Source: Bradyrhizobium campsiandrae (lineage in GTDB: Bacteria > Pseudomonadota > Alphaproteobacteria > Rhizobiales > Xanthobacteraceae). From it: a stretch of DNA of 64,000 bases. The DNA lies in assembly GCF_014529705.1 (NCBI RefSeq), contig NZ_JAANIH010000004.1, positions 62,001 to 126,000 of the forward strand. The letters run 5' to 3'. This document shows, one piece after another, positions 1-8,417 of the stretch. Below the pieces are notes generated by a model that saw nothing but the letters and a program-made list of their open reading frames with translations, was not told where the DNA came from and did not search any database. Position 1 is the first letter of the stretch. Each line of letters begins with the position of its first letter. The position numbers were made by a program, and so were the translations under genes.

Positions 1-560
1 GTCGCGGTGTCGCGGGCACGCTGATCGTGGAAAAGATGGTCGGTGCCGCCGCTGAAAGGGGAATGCCGCTCGCCGCGCTGAAGACGCTCGGCGATGACGT
101 CAACCGACGCACCCGCTCGATGGGGGTGGCGCTGCTGCCGTGCACAGTGCCGGCGGTGGGCCGGCCGAACTTCACCCTGGCCGACAACGAAATGGAAATG
201 GGTGTCGGCATTCATGGCGAGCCGGGACGCCGAAGGGTGCCGCTGGGCTCTGCCGATGCGATTGCTGCCGAGATGCTCGACGCGATTTTGGGCGATCTTG
301 CGCCGAGCAAGGGCAGTGAGGTCCTGCTTCTGGTCAACGGGTTCGGTGCGACGCCTCTCCTCGAACTCTATCTGATGGCCAACCGCGCCAAGCGCATTCT
401 GGACGGGGCGGGGATCACGGCGACACGTTTCCTGACCGGGTCTTATGTGACGTCCCTCGACATGGCCGGTGCCTCCATCACGGTTTCCGTGCTCGACAGC
501 CAGTCGAAGGAATTGTGGGATGCCGAAGTGCATACCGCTGCGCTGCGCTGGGGTATCTGA
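1..560 (+). CDS. dhaK: Dihydroxyacetone kinase, DhaK domain (5' end cut off by window)
   Basis: This is the C-terminal part of a DhaK-type subunit, which binds dihydroxyacetone covalently for phosphorylation. The reading frame is open to the left edge (first full codon at base 3), so the GTG at 27 is not the real start. Family signatures are visible: GIHGEPG, whose histidine is the substrate-binding residue in this family, then [10 protein letters not shown] and a [11 protein letters not shown] segment near the end. The stop is TGA at 558-560. No DhaL or PTS-type DhaM gene follows in the next 400 bases; a DhaL partner could lie upstream, outside the window. The family call is secure. Whether the kinase uses ATP or a phosphotransfer partner cannot be seen. 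Confidence 0.9.
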   Translation, partial: RGVAGTLIVEKMVGAAAERGMPLAALKTLGDDVNRRTRSMGVALLPCTVPAVGRPNFTLADNEMEMGVGIHGEPGRRRVPLGSADAIAAEMLDAILGDLAPSKGSEVLLLVNGFGATPLLELYLMANRAKRILDGAGITATRFLTGSYVTSLDMAGASITVSVLDSQSKELWDAEVHTAALRWGI

Positions 561-982
561 TGGACGGAAACGCAAAGGTCAATCATGCGCGATGATAGGA
601 CAATCCTGAGGCTCGCTATGCGGCCGCCGGCTAAGTCATTTGCCCCATAGCGACCAACGATTGAGTGTGGACCGCTTTCTCCAAAGTTGATGACAGGGCG
701 TTTTGCTCAAACCGGACCATCATTGTCGTGACGCGCTGTTCGCTGCTCAATTTGGCTCAACTTGGTCTATGATGGATCTTGGTCGCCGCAGCAAGCGTAG
801 CTCTCATCGGGAGATGCGCATTGCCGCCGTGGCCGGGCGTGACATGCAAGCGATACACAGGGAGCGCCGGGCTCCAAGGGCGGTGATGGCGACCAATCCG
901 AGGGCCGATTGTGCTCATCGCCCCTGGCGATGAGTGTTGTTACCGGGTGATGCCTACCGGACTCTCGCCCGAGCGCATTGCA
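561..982. other. Intergenic region, no gene recognised
   Basis: About 420 bases lie between the stop of dhaK and the convergent Lrp-family gene. A 76-codon ORF on the plus strand at 703-933 is arginine-rich, matches no family I know and lacks a convincing ribosome binding site. I see no strong hairpin terminator and no RNA gene. Confidence 0.5.
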
Positions 983-1492
983 TCAATCGACCGCGATCGG
1001 CGGCACCGGCAGAGCCGTGATCGACTTGATCTTCTCCATCGCGAAGCGCGAAGTGACGTTCTTGAGCGGGACGGCGTGGATCAGCTTCTTGTAGAACACG
1101 TCGTAGCTCTGCATGTCCGGCACGACGACGCGCAGCATATAGTCGACGTCGCCAGCCATCCGGTAGAATTCCATCACCTCGGGCATGGCGCTGACGGCCG
1201 CGGCGAAACGCTTTAGCCAGGCGTCGGAATGATCCGAGCTTTCCACCGAGACGAACACGGAGAGGCCGAGGCCGATCTTGTTCTGATCGACCAGCGCAAC
1301 GCGCCTCAGGATCACCCCGTCGGCCTCCAGCCGCTGGATGCGCTTCCAGCAGGGCGTAGAGGACAGGCCGACGCGGTCACCGATCTCCGCCACCGAGAGC
1401 GAAGCATCCTCCTGAAGCACCGTCAGGATCTTGCGGTCGATGGCGTCGAGGCGGCGGCCAGTCTCGGCGAGCTGCAACGCAGCGTCGGACAT
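983..1492 (-). CDS. Lrp/AsnC-family transcriptional regulator
   Basis: The 169-residue product has the length and layout of an Lrp/AsnC regulator: an N-terminal winged helix-turn-helix at about residues 15-65 (with the typical AEIGDRVGLSSTPCWKRIQRL run) and a C-terminal RAM/AsnC ligand-binding domain at about 75-160. Such proteins bind DNA as oligomers and respond to amino acids. It converges on dhaK and has no operon partner, so the target is not evident. A sulfur amino acid would be a natural effector given the cluster downstream, but that is only inference. The ATG at 1492 is well placed before the HTH domain. Confidence 0.93.
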   Translation of the reverse strand: MSDAALQLAETGRRLDAIDRKILTVLQEDASLSVAEIGDRVGLSSTPCWKRIQRLEADGVILRRVALVDQNKIGLGLSVFVSVESSDHSDAWLKRFAAAVSAMPEVMEFYRMAGDVDYMLRVVVPDMQSYDVFYKKLIHAVPLKNVTSRFAMEKIKSITALPVPPIAVD

Positions 1493-1548
1493 TGTCTGAT
1501 TACCTTTGTGTCAGTGGAAGCTCGGTGGCCGGCGCTTAAGCAGGGTTG

Positions 1549-1713
1549 TCAGCCGTGGGGTCCGAACAGGAACATCTCGTAAAGGTCGTCCTGAGGGCTG
1601 CATCGGTCATCGTTCGGGCCGCCGGTCTGCGGCTGCAATGAGCGCCGGAACCATCCGCACGCCTGTTCGAACCAGCTGGCGAAGCATGATTGCAGCGAGA
1701 TGACGTAGCTCAT
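1549..1713 (-). CDS. Possible small hypothetical protein, 54 aa
   Basis: A short ORF on the minus strand begins with ATG at 1713, has a GGAG ribosome-binding-like sequence six bases upstream, and ends at 1549. The product is aromatic- and cysteine-containing with no recognised domain. A longer in-frame extension to 1884 exists but reads like random sequence. The main support is the well-placed Shine-Dalgarno motif in an otherwise empty stretch, so this is a weak call. Confidence 0.3.
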   Translation of the reverse strand: MSYVISLQSCFASWFEQACGWFRRSLQPQTGGPNDDRCSPQDDLYEMFLFGPHG

Positions 1714-1912
1714 GTTCACTCCGGACAACATTGTAGGGCGAGAACGCCACAAGCCTAACACGAGCGGTAACCCGTTGAACACCGCCAGCCGTTGGCCACG
1801 ATCAGTTTGGTTGGATCGTACTGAGACTGTTATCTGTTCGAGCAGGAAATTCCCCGGCGCCGTTTCGCGAGGAGCATTTTTCACGCGATGTAGGGAGTGC
1901 GGAGGCGTTGAA

Positions 1913-2239
1913 TCAGTTGTTCGCGAGCAGCGCGAGCACGTCGGCGTGCCGCAGACGCGGGGTGGAACCGGCGTTCAGCGGCCTGCGGCAGGAGTCCGGC
2001 AGCACGGCAAGCATGGGCATGCCCATGCTGCCAACCGATGCATACAGCAGGCTCCGGTCGGCGCGCTCACGCAGGTGCGCCCCCGTCATCAGGCCAAGCA
2101 CGAACAGGAATGCGATTGGCCGCACCAGCGGGAGGATCAAAGCCTCGTGCCGGTCGATGCGATCGGTCACTGCGCGCGCGGCGGTCGCCCGCTCCGCGGC
2201 AGAACGAAGACCGGTCCAATCCTGGGTGAACTCGAACAT
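1913..2239 (-). CDS. Hypothetical protein, 108 aa, one hydrophobic segment
   Basis: This ORF starts 36 bases after the MetQ-like gene on the same strand and could be the last gene of that operon. One stretch around residues 34-52 is hydrophobic enough to be a membrane segment, and a methionine/proline-containing run (MGMPML) follows. I recognise no family. The ribosome binding site is weak (GGAACG). It might instead be a decayed fragment. The stretch from 1714 to 1912 upstream of the small ORF holds nothing else I can support. Confidence 0.35.
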   Translation of the reverse strand: MFEFTQDWTGLRSAAERATAARAVTDRIDRHEALILPLVRPIAFLFVLGLMTGAHLRERADRSLLYASVGSMGMPMLAVLPDSCRRPLNAGSTPRLRHADVLALLANN

Positions 2240-2275
2240 GCTCGTTCCGTGTGCCGCTGCCGCTTCGCGAATCGT

Positions 2276-3091
2276 TCACTTCATGTAATCGGGCAAGGTA
2301 AAGCCGTCATAGAAATGATCGGCCTTGATCGCCGTCTTGAACGCCGGGGACTTGTAGCCGGCGACGATATCCTGGGCCCATTCGGCATTGGCGTTGGCCT
2401 TCTTCACTGCGAGCACGTTGATGTAGGGCGTCGTCATCTTCTCCAGCGCAAAGGCATTGGTCAGCTTCAGCCCGCTGAAAATCGCAAAATTGCCCTGGAT
2501 GGCGGCGAAGTCGACGTCGTCTAGCGCCCGCGGAGCCTGCGCCGCCTCGAGCGGGACCAGCTTGATACCGCCTGGATTCTTGATGACATCGAGCTCGGTC
2601 ACGTCGACCGGCTTGCTGTCGCGGATCTCGACCAGGCCGAGATCGCGCAGCACCCACAGCGCGCGCTGGAGATTGACGGGATCGTTCGGCACCGCGACGC
2701 TCGAGCCCGGCTTGATCGGCGTGCCCAGCGGGTGCTTCTTCGAATAAAGGCCCATTGGTGGCGTCGGGACGTGGACGATGCCGACGAGATCGGTCTTCTG
2801 GCGCTCGTTGTATGACTCGAGGAAGACCGTGTGCTGCATCACATTGGCATCGATCTCGGACTTGAACACCGCGTTGTTGGCCTCAAGGCCGGTCGAGAAT
2901 TCGACGTAGCGGATCTTGTAGCCCTTCTGCCTCAGCTCGGGCTCGACGCCGATCTTGAACTCATCGATATACGGCCCCGGCACGAAACCGACCCGCAGCT
3001 CAGGCTTCGCGGGTTGCTGCGCCAGGGAGTTTTCGGCGGCGAGCGGGGAGAGAGCCAAAAGGCCCGAGAGGAGAAACAACGCGGTCTTCAT
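2276..3091 (-). CDS. MetQ/NlpA-family substrate-binding protein (methionine or related sulfur compound)
   Basis: The 271-residue protein has an N-terminal signal sequence (hydrophobic run ending near Ala-24) and the NlpA/MetQ fold, seen in the VGFVPGPY start of the mature part, the ANVMQHTVFLE segment and the SVAVPNDPVNLQRAL motif. Family members bind L- or D-methionine or related compounds in the periplasm and hand them to MetI/MetN. I do not see the lipobox cysteine common in NlpA lipoproteins. It follows a flavin monooxygenase gene by 39 bases, which suggests uptake of that enzyme's substrate. No metN or metI lies nearby. Confidence 0.9.
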   Translation of the reverse strand: MKTALFLLSGLLALSPLAAENSLAQQPAKPELRVGFVPGPYIDEFKIGVEPELRQKGYKIRYVEFSTGLEANNAVFKSEIDANVMQHTVFLESYNERQKTDLVGIVHVPTPPMGLYSKKHPLGTPIKPGSSVAVPNDPVNLQRALWVLRDLGLVEIRDSKPVDVTELDVIKNPGGIKLVPLEAAQAPRALDDVDFAAIQGNFAIFSGLKLTNAFALEKMTTPYINVLAVKKANANAEWAQDIVAGYKSPAFKTAIKADHFYDGFTLPDYMK

Positions 3092-3130
3092 GTCTTCTTA
3101 CGGTTTTCCAGTTTGGAGGGGAGAACGGTG

Positions 3131-4474
3131 TCAGGCGATTGCCTTGACCTCGTTCGAGTAGATGCTGGCGGGACGGGCGAGGCCGTAGTGCTCGCGCAGC
3201 GTCGTGCCGGTGTAGTCCTCGCGGAACAAGCCGCGCTTGCGCAGGATCGGGACGACCTGCTCGGCAAAGGCATCGAAGCCGCCGGGCAACCAGGGCGGCA
3301 TCACGTTGAAGCCGTCGGCCGCACCGCCCTCGAACCAGGTCTGGATGTTGTCGGCGATCTTTTCCGGCGTGCCGGCAATGACCCAATGGCCGCGCGCTCC
3401 GGCGAGGCGCTGCACCAGTTGTCGAATGGTCGGCTTCTCGCGATCGACGATGTCGACCACGAGCTTGAAACGGCTGGCCACGCCGCGTGCGCTTGCGGTG
3501 TCGATCAAATGGCGGGGAACCGGACCGTCGAGATCGTAACCGGTGAGATCGACGCCGATCATCTGGCGCAGCTGCGTCAGGGAATATTCCGGCTGTATCA
3601 GCTCGTTGAACTCATCTTGTAGGCGATCGGCCTCGGCTTGTGTGCTTCCGATGAAGGGGCTGATGCCGGGGAGGATCTTAATCTCGTCGGAGCCGCGATC
3701 GAAGGTGCGGGCCTGCCGTTTGATGTCCGCATAGAAGGTCTTGGCGGAGTCCAGCGTCTGATGTGCGGTGAAGATGGCTTCCGCAAAGCGCGCGGCGAAA
3801 GCGCGGCCGTCGTCGGAGGAGCCGGCCTGCACATACACCGGCCGGCCCTGCGGCGTGCGCGAGATGTTCAACGGGCCGCGCACGCGAAAATACTTGCCGA
3901 CATGGTCGAGCGTGTGGATCTTGCTGGTCTCGGCGAAGACGCCGGAAGCGGGATCGTTGACGAGCGCGTCGTCCTCCCAGCTATCCCAGAGCCGCGAGAT
4001 CACGTCGAGATACTCGCGGGCGCGCTCATAGCGCTCGTGGTGAGGCGGGTGCTCGGGCAAGCCAAAATTCTGCGCAGCCTGCGGCGCACTGGTCGTCACG
4101 ATATTCCAGCCGGCGCGTCCCCGGCTCAAATGGTCGAGCGAGGCGAACAGGCGCGCGAGATTGTAGGGCTCGGTATAGGTGGTCGATGCCGTCGCGATCA
4201 GGCCGATGCGCTTCGTCACCGCGGCGATCGCAGCCAGCCAGGTGATCGGCTCGAAGCGAAATCGCTGGGCGTAGCGGACATTGTCGGCGAGGGCCGGCCC
4301 GTCAGCAAAGAAGATGGCGTCGAACTTGCTCGCCTCGGCACGCTGCGCCAGCTCCTGGTAATAGGTTATGTCGAGGATGCGGTCTGGTTCAGATCCCTTG
4401 TAGCGCCACGCGGCTTCGTGATGGCCGCCGGGATAGATGAAGAGATTGAGAACAAGCTGCCGTGGATTGCTCAT
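3131..4474 (-). CDS. NtaA/SnaA/DszA-family flavin-dependent monooxygenase
   Basis: The 447-residue enzyme belongs to the bacterial luciferase superfamily, NtaA/SnaA/DszA branch, whose members use FMNH2 and O2 to oxidise nitrilotriacetate, pristinamycin or dibenzothiophene sulfone. Visible signatures are the LNLFIYPGGHHEAAWR start, FDAIFFADG, TEPYNLARLFASLDHLSRGRAGWNIVT and the C-terminal GTPEKIADNIQTWFEGGAADGFN. I chose the ATG at 4474; the frame is open to 4708, but that would overlap the methyltransferase and add 78 residues outside the family. With a methyltransferase upstream and a MetQ-type protein downstream, an organosulfur substrate is likely. The real substrate is unknown. Confidence 0.9.
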   Translation of the reverse strand: MSNPRQLVLNLFIYPGGHHEAAWRYKGSEPDRILDITYYQELAQRAEASKFDAIFFADGPALADNVRYAQRFRFEPITWLAAIAAVTKRIGLIATASTTYTEPYNLARLFASLDHLSRGRAGWNIVTTSAPQAAQNFGLPEHPPHHERYERAREYLDVISRLWDSWEDDALVNDPASGVFAETSKIHTLDHVGKYFRVRGPLNISRTPQGRPVYVQAGSSDDGRAFAARFAEAIFTAHQTLDSAKTFYADIKRQARTFDRGSDEIKILPGISPFIGSTQAEADRLQDEFNELIQPEYSLTQLRQMIGVDLTGYDLDGPVPRHLIDTASARGVASRFKLVVDIVDREKPTIRQLVQRLAGARGHWVIAGTPEKIADNIQTWFEGGAADGFNVMPPWLPGGFDAFAEQVVPILRKRGLFREDYTGTTLREHYGLARPASIYSNEVKAIA

Positions 4475-4518
4475 GGTTCGAACGTCCAGGTACGATGGCC
4501 GGGTAGGGGGCGGAGTAG

Positions 4519-5355
4519 CTACAAGGCAGAACGGGCGGCTGATGATGTCGGCTTTCGCGCGAAGGCGAAACGGAGATATCGCGCCAGGCGCAGGCCCTCC
4601 GGCGTACGCCTTGCCTCGACCAGTGCAGCAAAGGCCGTGTCGATCGCTGCCCGTTCCGCCGATGAAAAGCCGCCAAGAAAGTTGCCGAATGCGCTGGCTT
4701 CGGACCATTCGAGCACCGACTTCACGTCGCCGTGGAGATCGGCGAGCGAGCGCAGGTCGCTGCGGTAATCGACGAAGCCAGTCTCGGCGAATAGCGCTCT
4801 GAGCTCCTCGTCGGTGGCCCCGAGCACGCGAAGGGACTCGCCGCTTCGCTCGCCGAAGCCGGCCTGTTCGATTGCCTGGCGGAGCAGGGTTCTCGACTCG
4901 TGAGGTTTGGTCGGATCCTGAACGTTCAGTCCGATCCGGCCGCCCGGCTTGAGTACCCGCTCGATCTCGCGCAGCGCCTGCTGCTTGTCGGCGATCCAGT
5001 GGAAGACGCTGTTGAGGTAGACGGCATCGAATTGCGCGGGTCCAAAGCGCGAAAGGTCCTCGGCGCGGCCGACATCGAAAGTCAGCGTCTCCGAGGTTCG
5101 CAGACGCGCGATGGCGATCCGGTTCTCCAAGGGGTCGATGCCGATCACGCGGCCGGTGGGGCCGACCAGTCCGGCGACGAATTCGGTCAGGCGGCCAGTG
5201 CCGGCGCCGATATCGAGGACGTGATCACCGGACTTCAAAGCCAGCGGTCCGATGAGGAATTTGCCATGGTGAAACTGGAGGACGCCGGCCCGCTCGTAGG
5301 TACGTGCAAGCTCGGGCGTGTCCCGTTCGAGGCTGATGACGCCGGCAGTCGACAT
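4519..5355 (-). CDS. SAM-dependent class I methyltransferase
   Basis: The 278-residue protein has a Rossmann-type SAM-binding core: motif I VLDIGAGTGRL at about residues 47-57, an acidic loop in GRVIGIDPLE, then DAVYLNSVFHWI and the LKPGGRIGLNV motif. It resembles UbiE/COQ5-like small-molecule methyltransferases. I chose ATG 5355 because GGAAAG lies four bases upstream; a TTG at 5376 would add seven residues. It is the first gene of a probable four-gene minus-strand operon with a flavin monooxygenase and a MetQ-type binding protein, so it may methylate a thiol or sulfur compound. That link is inferred from context only. Confidence 0.85.
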   Translation of the reverse strand: MSTAGVISLERDTPELARTYERAGVLQFHHGKFLIGPLALKSGDHVLDIGAGTGRLTEFVAGLVGPTGRVIGIDPLENRIAIARLRTSETLTFDVGRAEDLSRFGPAQFDAVYLNSVFHWIADKQQALREIERVLKPGGRIGLNVQDPTKPHESRTLLRQAIEQAGFGERSGESLRVLGATDEELRALFAETGFVDYRSDLRSLADLHGDVKSVLEWSEASAFGNFLGGFSSAERAAIDTAFAALVEARRTPEGLRLARYLRFAFARKPTSSAARSAL

Positions 5356-5730
5356 CGTGCTTTCCAAAATCTCCAACGCGCCGCGGAGGCGGCTCGAGCC
5401 GGACGAACTCTATGTTGTCGGGGTGAGAAAAGTCGATGAAATGGATTTGCGTTGTTTGGTGCGAGGTGAGCATGAATCTAGCGGCGGGAGCGCGTTGAGG
5501 AGATGATGTCGCGGGCCGATCGCCTCGACTGAAAGGCGGCCTGGCGCGCGAATGTTCTGGCGCGCGTCCTGGCGTGCTCGGTGCTGTTGACGCAAATCTT
5601 TCAACGCGCCGTGACCCCGCGGTGAGTTCGTTGTCCGGGCCGCCAAACAAAACCGATTCCATTTCATTGACTGAGCGTCGCTGGCTTCTACGATTTGATC
5701 GCATCTGGTGCCGACAAATCCGGGTGCAAC
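5356..5730. other. Divergent intergenic region with short direct repeats
   Basis: This 375-base stretch separates the methyltransferase operon from the flavoprotein gene and should carry both promoters. It contains direct copies of CTGGCGCGCG at 5541-5550 and 5557-5566, with a partial third copy (CTGGCG) at 5569-5574. A minus-strand reading frame with ATG at 5473 runs into the methyltransferase gene out of frame; it has no ribosome binding site and I do not call it. No clear promoter hexamers can be assigned. Confidence 0.4.
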
Positions 5731-7170
5731 ATGTTTCAATCTGATGCCGACGCCGCAGCGCGTGAGACCTTGCGTCTGATCGGTCCGGACCCGCAGAACT
5801 GGGTTCCGGATCGACGCGGGGTCGATCACAACGTCGCAATCATCGGTGGCGGTCAGTCCGGAAGCACTTTCGCCTTTGCATTGCGCCGTTCCGGCATCGG
5901 CAAGGTCACGGTGATCGATGCCGCAAATGACGCGGCTTCGTCGGGCCCATGGCTGAGCAGCGCGCGCATGCACAAGCTGCGGACCCCGAAGAACCTGCCC
6001 GGCCCCGAGCTTGGCTTGCCCGGACTGAGCTTCCAGGCCTGGTATGAAGCCCGCAATGGCGCGGTCGCATATGAAGCGGTGGATCGTATTTCCCGCCTCG
6101 ATTGGGCGGCCTATCTTGACTGGTATCGCAAGACGCTCGGCATCGAGGTGCGCTACCGGACCAGGCTCGTGCGTATCGAACCGGCTCAGGACCACCTGCG
6201 GCTTCATCTCGATGTCGCGGGCGAGGCGAGGACCGAAACCACTCGCAAGGTCATCCTCGCCAGCGGTTTTCCAAGCAACGGCGGTCCGTCCATTCCCGAC
6301 GTGCTCTCGCGCAATCTGCCAAAGGAGCTTTACGCCCATACATTGGAGGCGATCGATTTCGGCAAGCTGCGCGACAAGGCAGTCGCGGTGCTGGGCAGCG
6401 CAGCCTCGGCGTTCGATGCCGCGGGTGTTGCGCTCGAGGCGGGGGCGAGGGCGGTGCACCTGTTCGCACGCCGGGATAGGCTGGCTTCGGAGCCCGTGAT
6501 CAGGACGCGCGGGTATCCAGGTGCATACGACAATTATGCGGCCCTCCCCGACGCGGTCCGCTGGCATCAGGCTATCCGCTTCCGTCGCGCGGGGTCGACA
6601 CCGCCGCCGGACGCGATCGCACGCGCGGTCAAGTTCCCCAACTTCCACCTTCATCTGGCGGCACCATGGACGTCAGCCAAGCCGTTCGGGCGCCGGCTGC
6701 TTGCAACCACACCGCAAGGCGATATCGCCTTCGATTTCGTCATCGCCGGTACGGGCTACCAGGTCGATCTGGCGAAGCGGCCGGAGGTCGCCGACTTCGC
6801 CAACGAGATTCTGCTGTGGTGCGACCGCTTTACGCCACCAGCGGAAGAGCAGGACGATGGCCTTGGCGCGCATCCCTATCTCGGCGCGGGGCACGAGTTC
6901 CTGGAGAAGGAGCCCGGTCGCGCGCCTTACTTGCGGAACATCCATGTGTTCAATCCCGCGGCCTTCGTCAGCTTCGGCTTGCCGGTTGGCGACGTGCCGA
7001 GCTTCAAGCGCGATATTCCGGGCGTCGTCGCGCGGATCAGCAGGGATCTGTTCCTTGACGACCTTCCGGCACATGAGGCTCGGATCAACGGGCCGATCGC
7101 CGACGATTTCGAGCCGTCGCTCTATACGTCGGCCATCTGGCGTTCGCCCAACATCATCGCGGCGGAATAG
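5731..7170 (+). CDS. FAD-dependent, FMO-like flavoprotein monooxygenase
   Basis: The 479-residue protein has an N-terminal dinucleotide-binding motif (AIIGGGQSG, residues about 36-44) for FAD and a second nucleotide-binding segment near residues 217-226 (VLGSAASAFD), as in NADPH-dependent flavin monooxygenases and ornithine N-hydroxylase-like enzymes. The RTPKNLPGPELGLPGLSF stretch after the FAD domain is also typical. I start at ATG 5731, just before the folded part; a TTG at 5695 is possible. It stands alone upstream of the TauD-like dioxygenase and sulfonate transporter on the same strand. The substrate is unknown; S- or N-oxygenation would both fit. Confidence 0.82.
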   Translation: MFQSDADAAARETLRLIGPDPQNWVPDRRGVDHNVAIIGGGQSGSTFAFALRRSGIGKVTVIDAANDAASSGPWLSSARMHKLRTPKNLPGPELGLPGLSFQAWYEARNGAVAYEAVDRISRLDWAAYLDWYRKTLGIEVRYRTRLVRIEPAQDHLRLHLDVAGEARTETTRKVILASGFPSNGGPSIPDVLSRNLPKELYAHTLEAIDFGKLRDKAVAVLGSAASAFDAAGVALEAGARAVHLFARRDRLASEPVIRTRGYPGAYDNYAALPDAVRWHQAIRFRRAGSTPPPDAIARAVKFPNFHLHLAAPWTSAKPFGRRLLATTPQGDIAFDFVIAGTGYQVDLAKRPEVADFANEILLWCDRFTPPAEEQDDGLGAHPYLGAGHEFLEKEPGRAPYLRNIHVFNPAAFVSFGLPVGDVPSFKRDIPGVVARISRDLFLDDLPAHEARINGPIADDFEPSLYTSAIWRSPNIIAAE

Positions 7171-7468
7171 AGCGGGGCGTACGTCCCGGCTGGAGGCGCC
7201 ATGACCGTGGATGCGTCTGTTTCTCAACTGCCTCGAACTTTGGAAGCTATTTCCGAAGTCCTTGAGTTAGCATCATCTGACTGAACGAGAGGCTGCATTG
7301 ATGCAGTCTTGAACGGGAAGATCCCGCCAGACGCGAGTTCCGCCAGAGCGGACGGCATTCCGCAAGAGGATCGATCGCGACATCACTGTCCTTTACTCCG
7401 TCGTCGCAGCAGCGATCGGCGCACGGCGGAGGCTTGTCCAAACGGATCGCGGTCTCGGGGAAGATGAC
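7171..7468. other. Intergenic region upstream of the TauD-like gene
   Basis: Just under 300 bases without a gene. The stretch holds an imperfect inverted repeat TGGAAGCTATTTCCGA near 7243 and the palindrome CTGCATTGATGCAG at 7293-7306, followed by CTTGAAC at 7308-7314. It is the natural promoter region of the dioxygenase and transporter operon. Long antisense ORFs across it are coding shadows. Confidence 0.5.
7293..7306. promoter_or_regulatory. Candidate operator, CTGCAT-TG-ATGCAG palindrome
   Basis: Perfect 6-base arms with a 2-base centre, 162 bases before the TauD-like start codon. A nearly identical 15-base palindrome occurs at 16743-16757 at the head of another sulfonate operon, and the half TTGATGCAG recurs at 16900-16908 and 32608-32616. 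Recurrence ahead of sulfur genes suggests a shared regulator binding site; no regulator is assigned. Confidence 0.5.
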
Positions 7469-8395
7469 ATGACTGACGGAATCACCATCGACAACGTCAT
7501 TCCGCGTTCGGATATCGTCAAGCGATCGGCCCGTATCGGCGCCGAAATCAGGAACGTCAAGCTCTCCGGCGATCTGCCGGACCGGACGATTGCCGCGATC
7601 AACCAGGTGCTGCTCGAGCACAAGGTGATCTTCTTCCGTGATCAGAATCACCTCGACGATGCCGAGCAGGAGCGTTTTGCCCATCGGCTCGGCAAGCTGG
7701 TGCCGCATCCGACGGTCGGCGCCACCAAGGGCACGGCCTCCATCCTCGAACTCGACTCCGCGCGCGGGGGCGGGCGGGCCGACCAGTGGCACACCGACGT
7801 CACGTTCGTCGACGCCTATCCAAAGATCTCGGTCCTGCGCGGCGTCGTGATCCCGGAGTTTGGCGGCGACACGATCTGGTCGAATACGGCCGCGGCCTAT
7901 CTCGACCTTCCGGCGCCGCTGCGCAAGCTCGCGGATGAGCTCTGGGCGGTGCACAGCAATGCCTACGACTACGCGGTCAAGACCCGCGCGAGCGAAGCTG
8001 ATCGGAAGCAATTCGAAGAGGTCTTCACGGCGACGGTCTACGAGACCGAGCATCCCGTCGTCCGAGTCCATCCGGAGACCGGCGAGCGGACGCTGGTGCT
8101 GGGCAATTTCGTCCAGCGCTTCGTTGGCCTGTCGAAATATGACGGACAGAAGCTGTTCGATCTGTTCCAGTCGCACATCACCGCGCCGGAGAACACCGTG
8201 CGCTGGAACTGGCGGCAGGGGGACGTGGTGATCTGGGACAACCGCGCGACCCAACATTACGCCGTGAACGATTATGGCGACCAGCACCGCGTGGTCCGGC
8301 GCGCCACCATCGATGGCGAAGTGCCTGTCAGCATCGACGGCCGGAGCAGTGTCACTCGCGTCAAGGCGGCGAAACCCCAAGCTAAGGCCGCCTGA
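7469..8395 (+). CDS. TauD/TfdA-family Fe(II)/2-oxoglutarate dioxygenase
   Basis: The 308-residue enzyme belongs to the taurine dioxygenase family, which hydroxylates the carbon next to a sulfonate or sulfate ester so that sulfite or sulfate is released. The iron ligands are visible as H108 and D110 in WHTDVTF and H263 in TQHYAVNDY, with R274 as the likely 2-oxoglutarate-binding arginine. ATG 7469 follows a good GGGGA ribosome binding site. The gene is followed 22 bases later by a complete sulfonate-type ABC transporter, so substrate import and desulfonation are probably co-transcribed. Taurine, another alkanesulfonate or an alkyl sulfate are all possible. Confidence 0.92.
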   Translation: MTDGITIDNVIPRSDIVKRSARIGAEIRNVKLSGDLPDRTIAAINQVLLEHKVIFFRDQNHLDDAEQERFAHRLGKLVPHPTVGATKGTASILELDSARGGGRADQWHTDVTFVDAYPKISVLRGVVIPEFGGDTIWSNTAAAYLDLPAPLRKLADELWAVHSNAYDYAVKTRASEADRKQFEEVFTATVYETEHPVVRVHPETGERTLVLGNFVQRFVGLSKYDGQKLFDLFQSHITAPENTVRWNWRQGDVVIWDNRATQHYAVNDYGDQHRVVRRATIDGEVPVSIDGRSSVTRVKAAKPQAKAA

Positions 8396-8417
8396 ACCGG
8401 GCAATGGAGTGAACACG

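Noticed and set aside
3638..4768. Plus-strand ORF of 376 codons
   Set aside because: Antisense to the first NtaA-type monooxygenase; no recognisable features.
5225..5473. Minus-strand frame with ATG 5473 as a leader peptide of the methyltransferase operon
   Set aside because: No ribosome binding site, and it runs far into the methyltransferase gene out of frame.
5541..5574. CTGGCGCGCG direct repeats as a CRISPR or iteron array
   Set aside because: Only two full copies and one partial, with uneven spacing; more likely chance in G+C-rich DNA or a minor regulator site.
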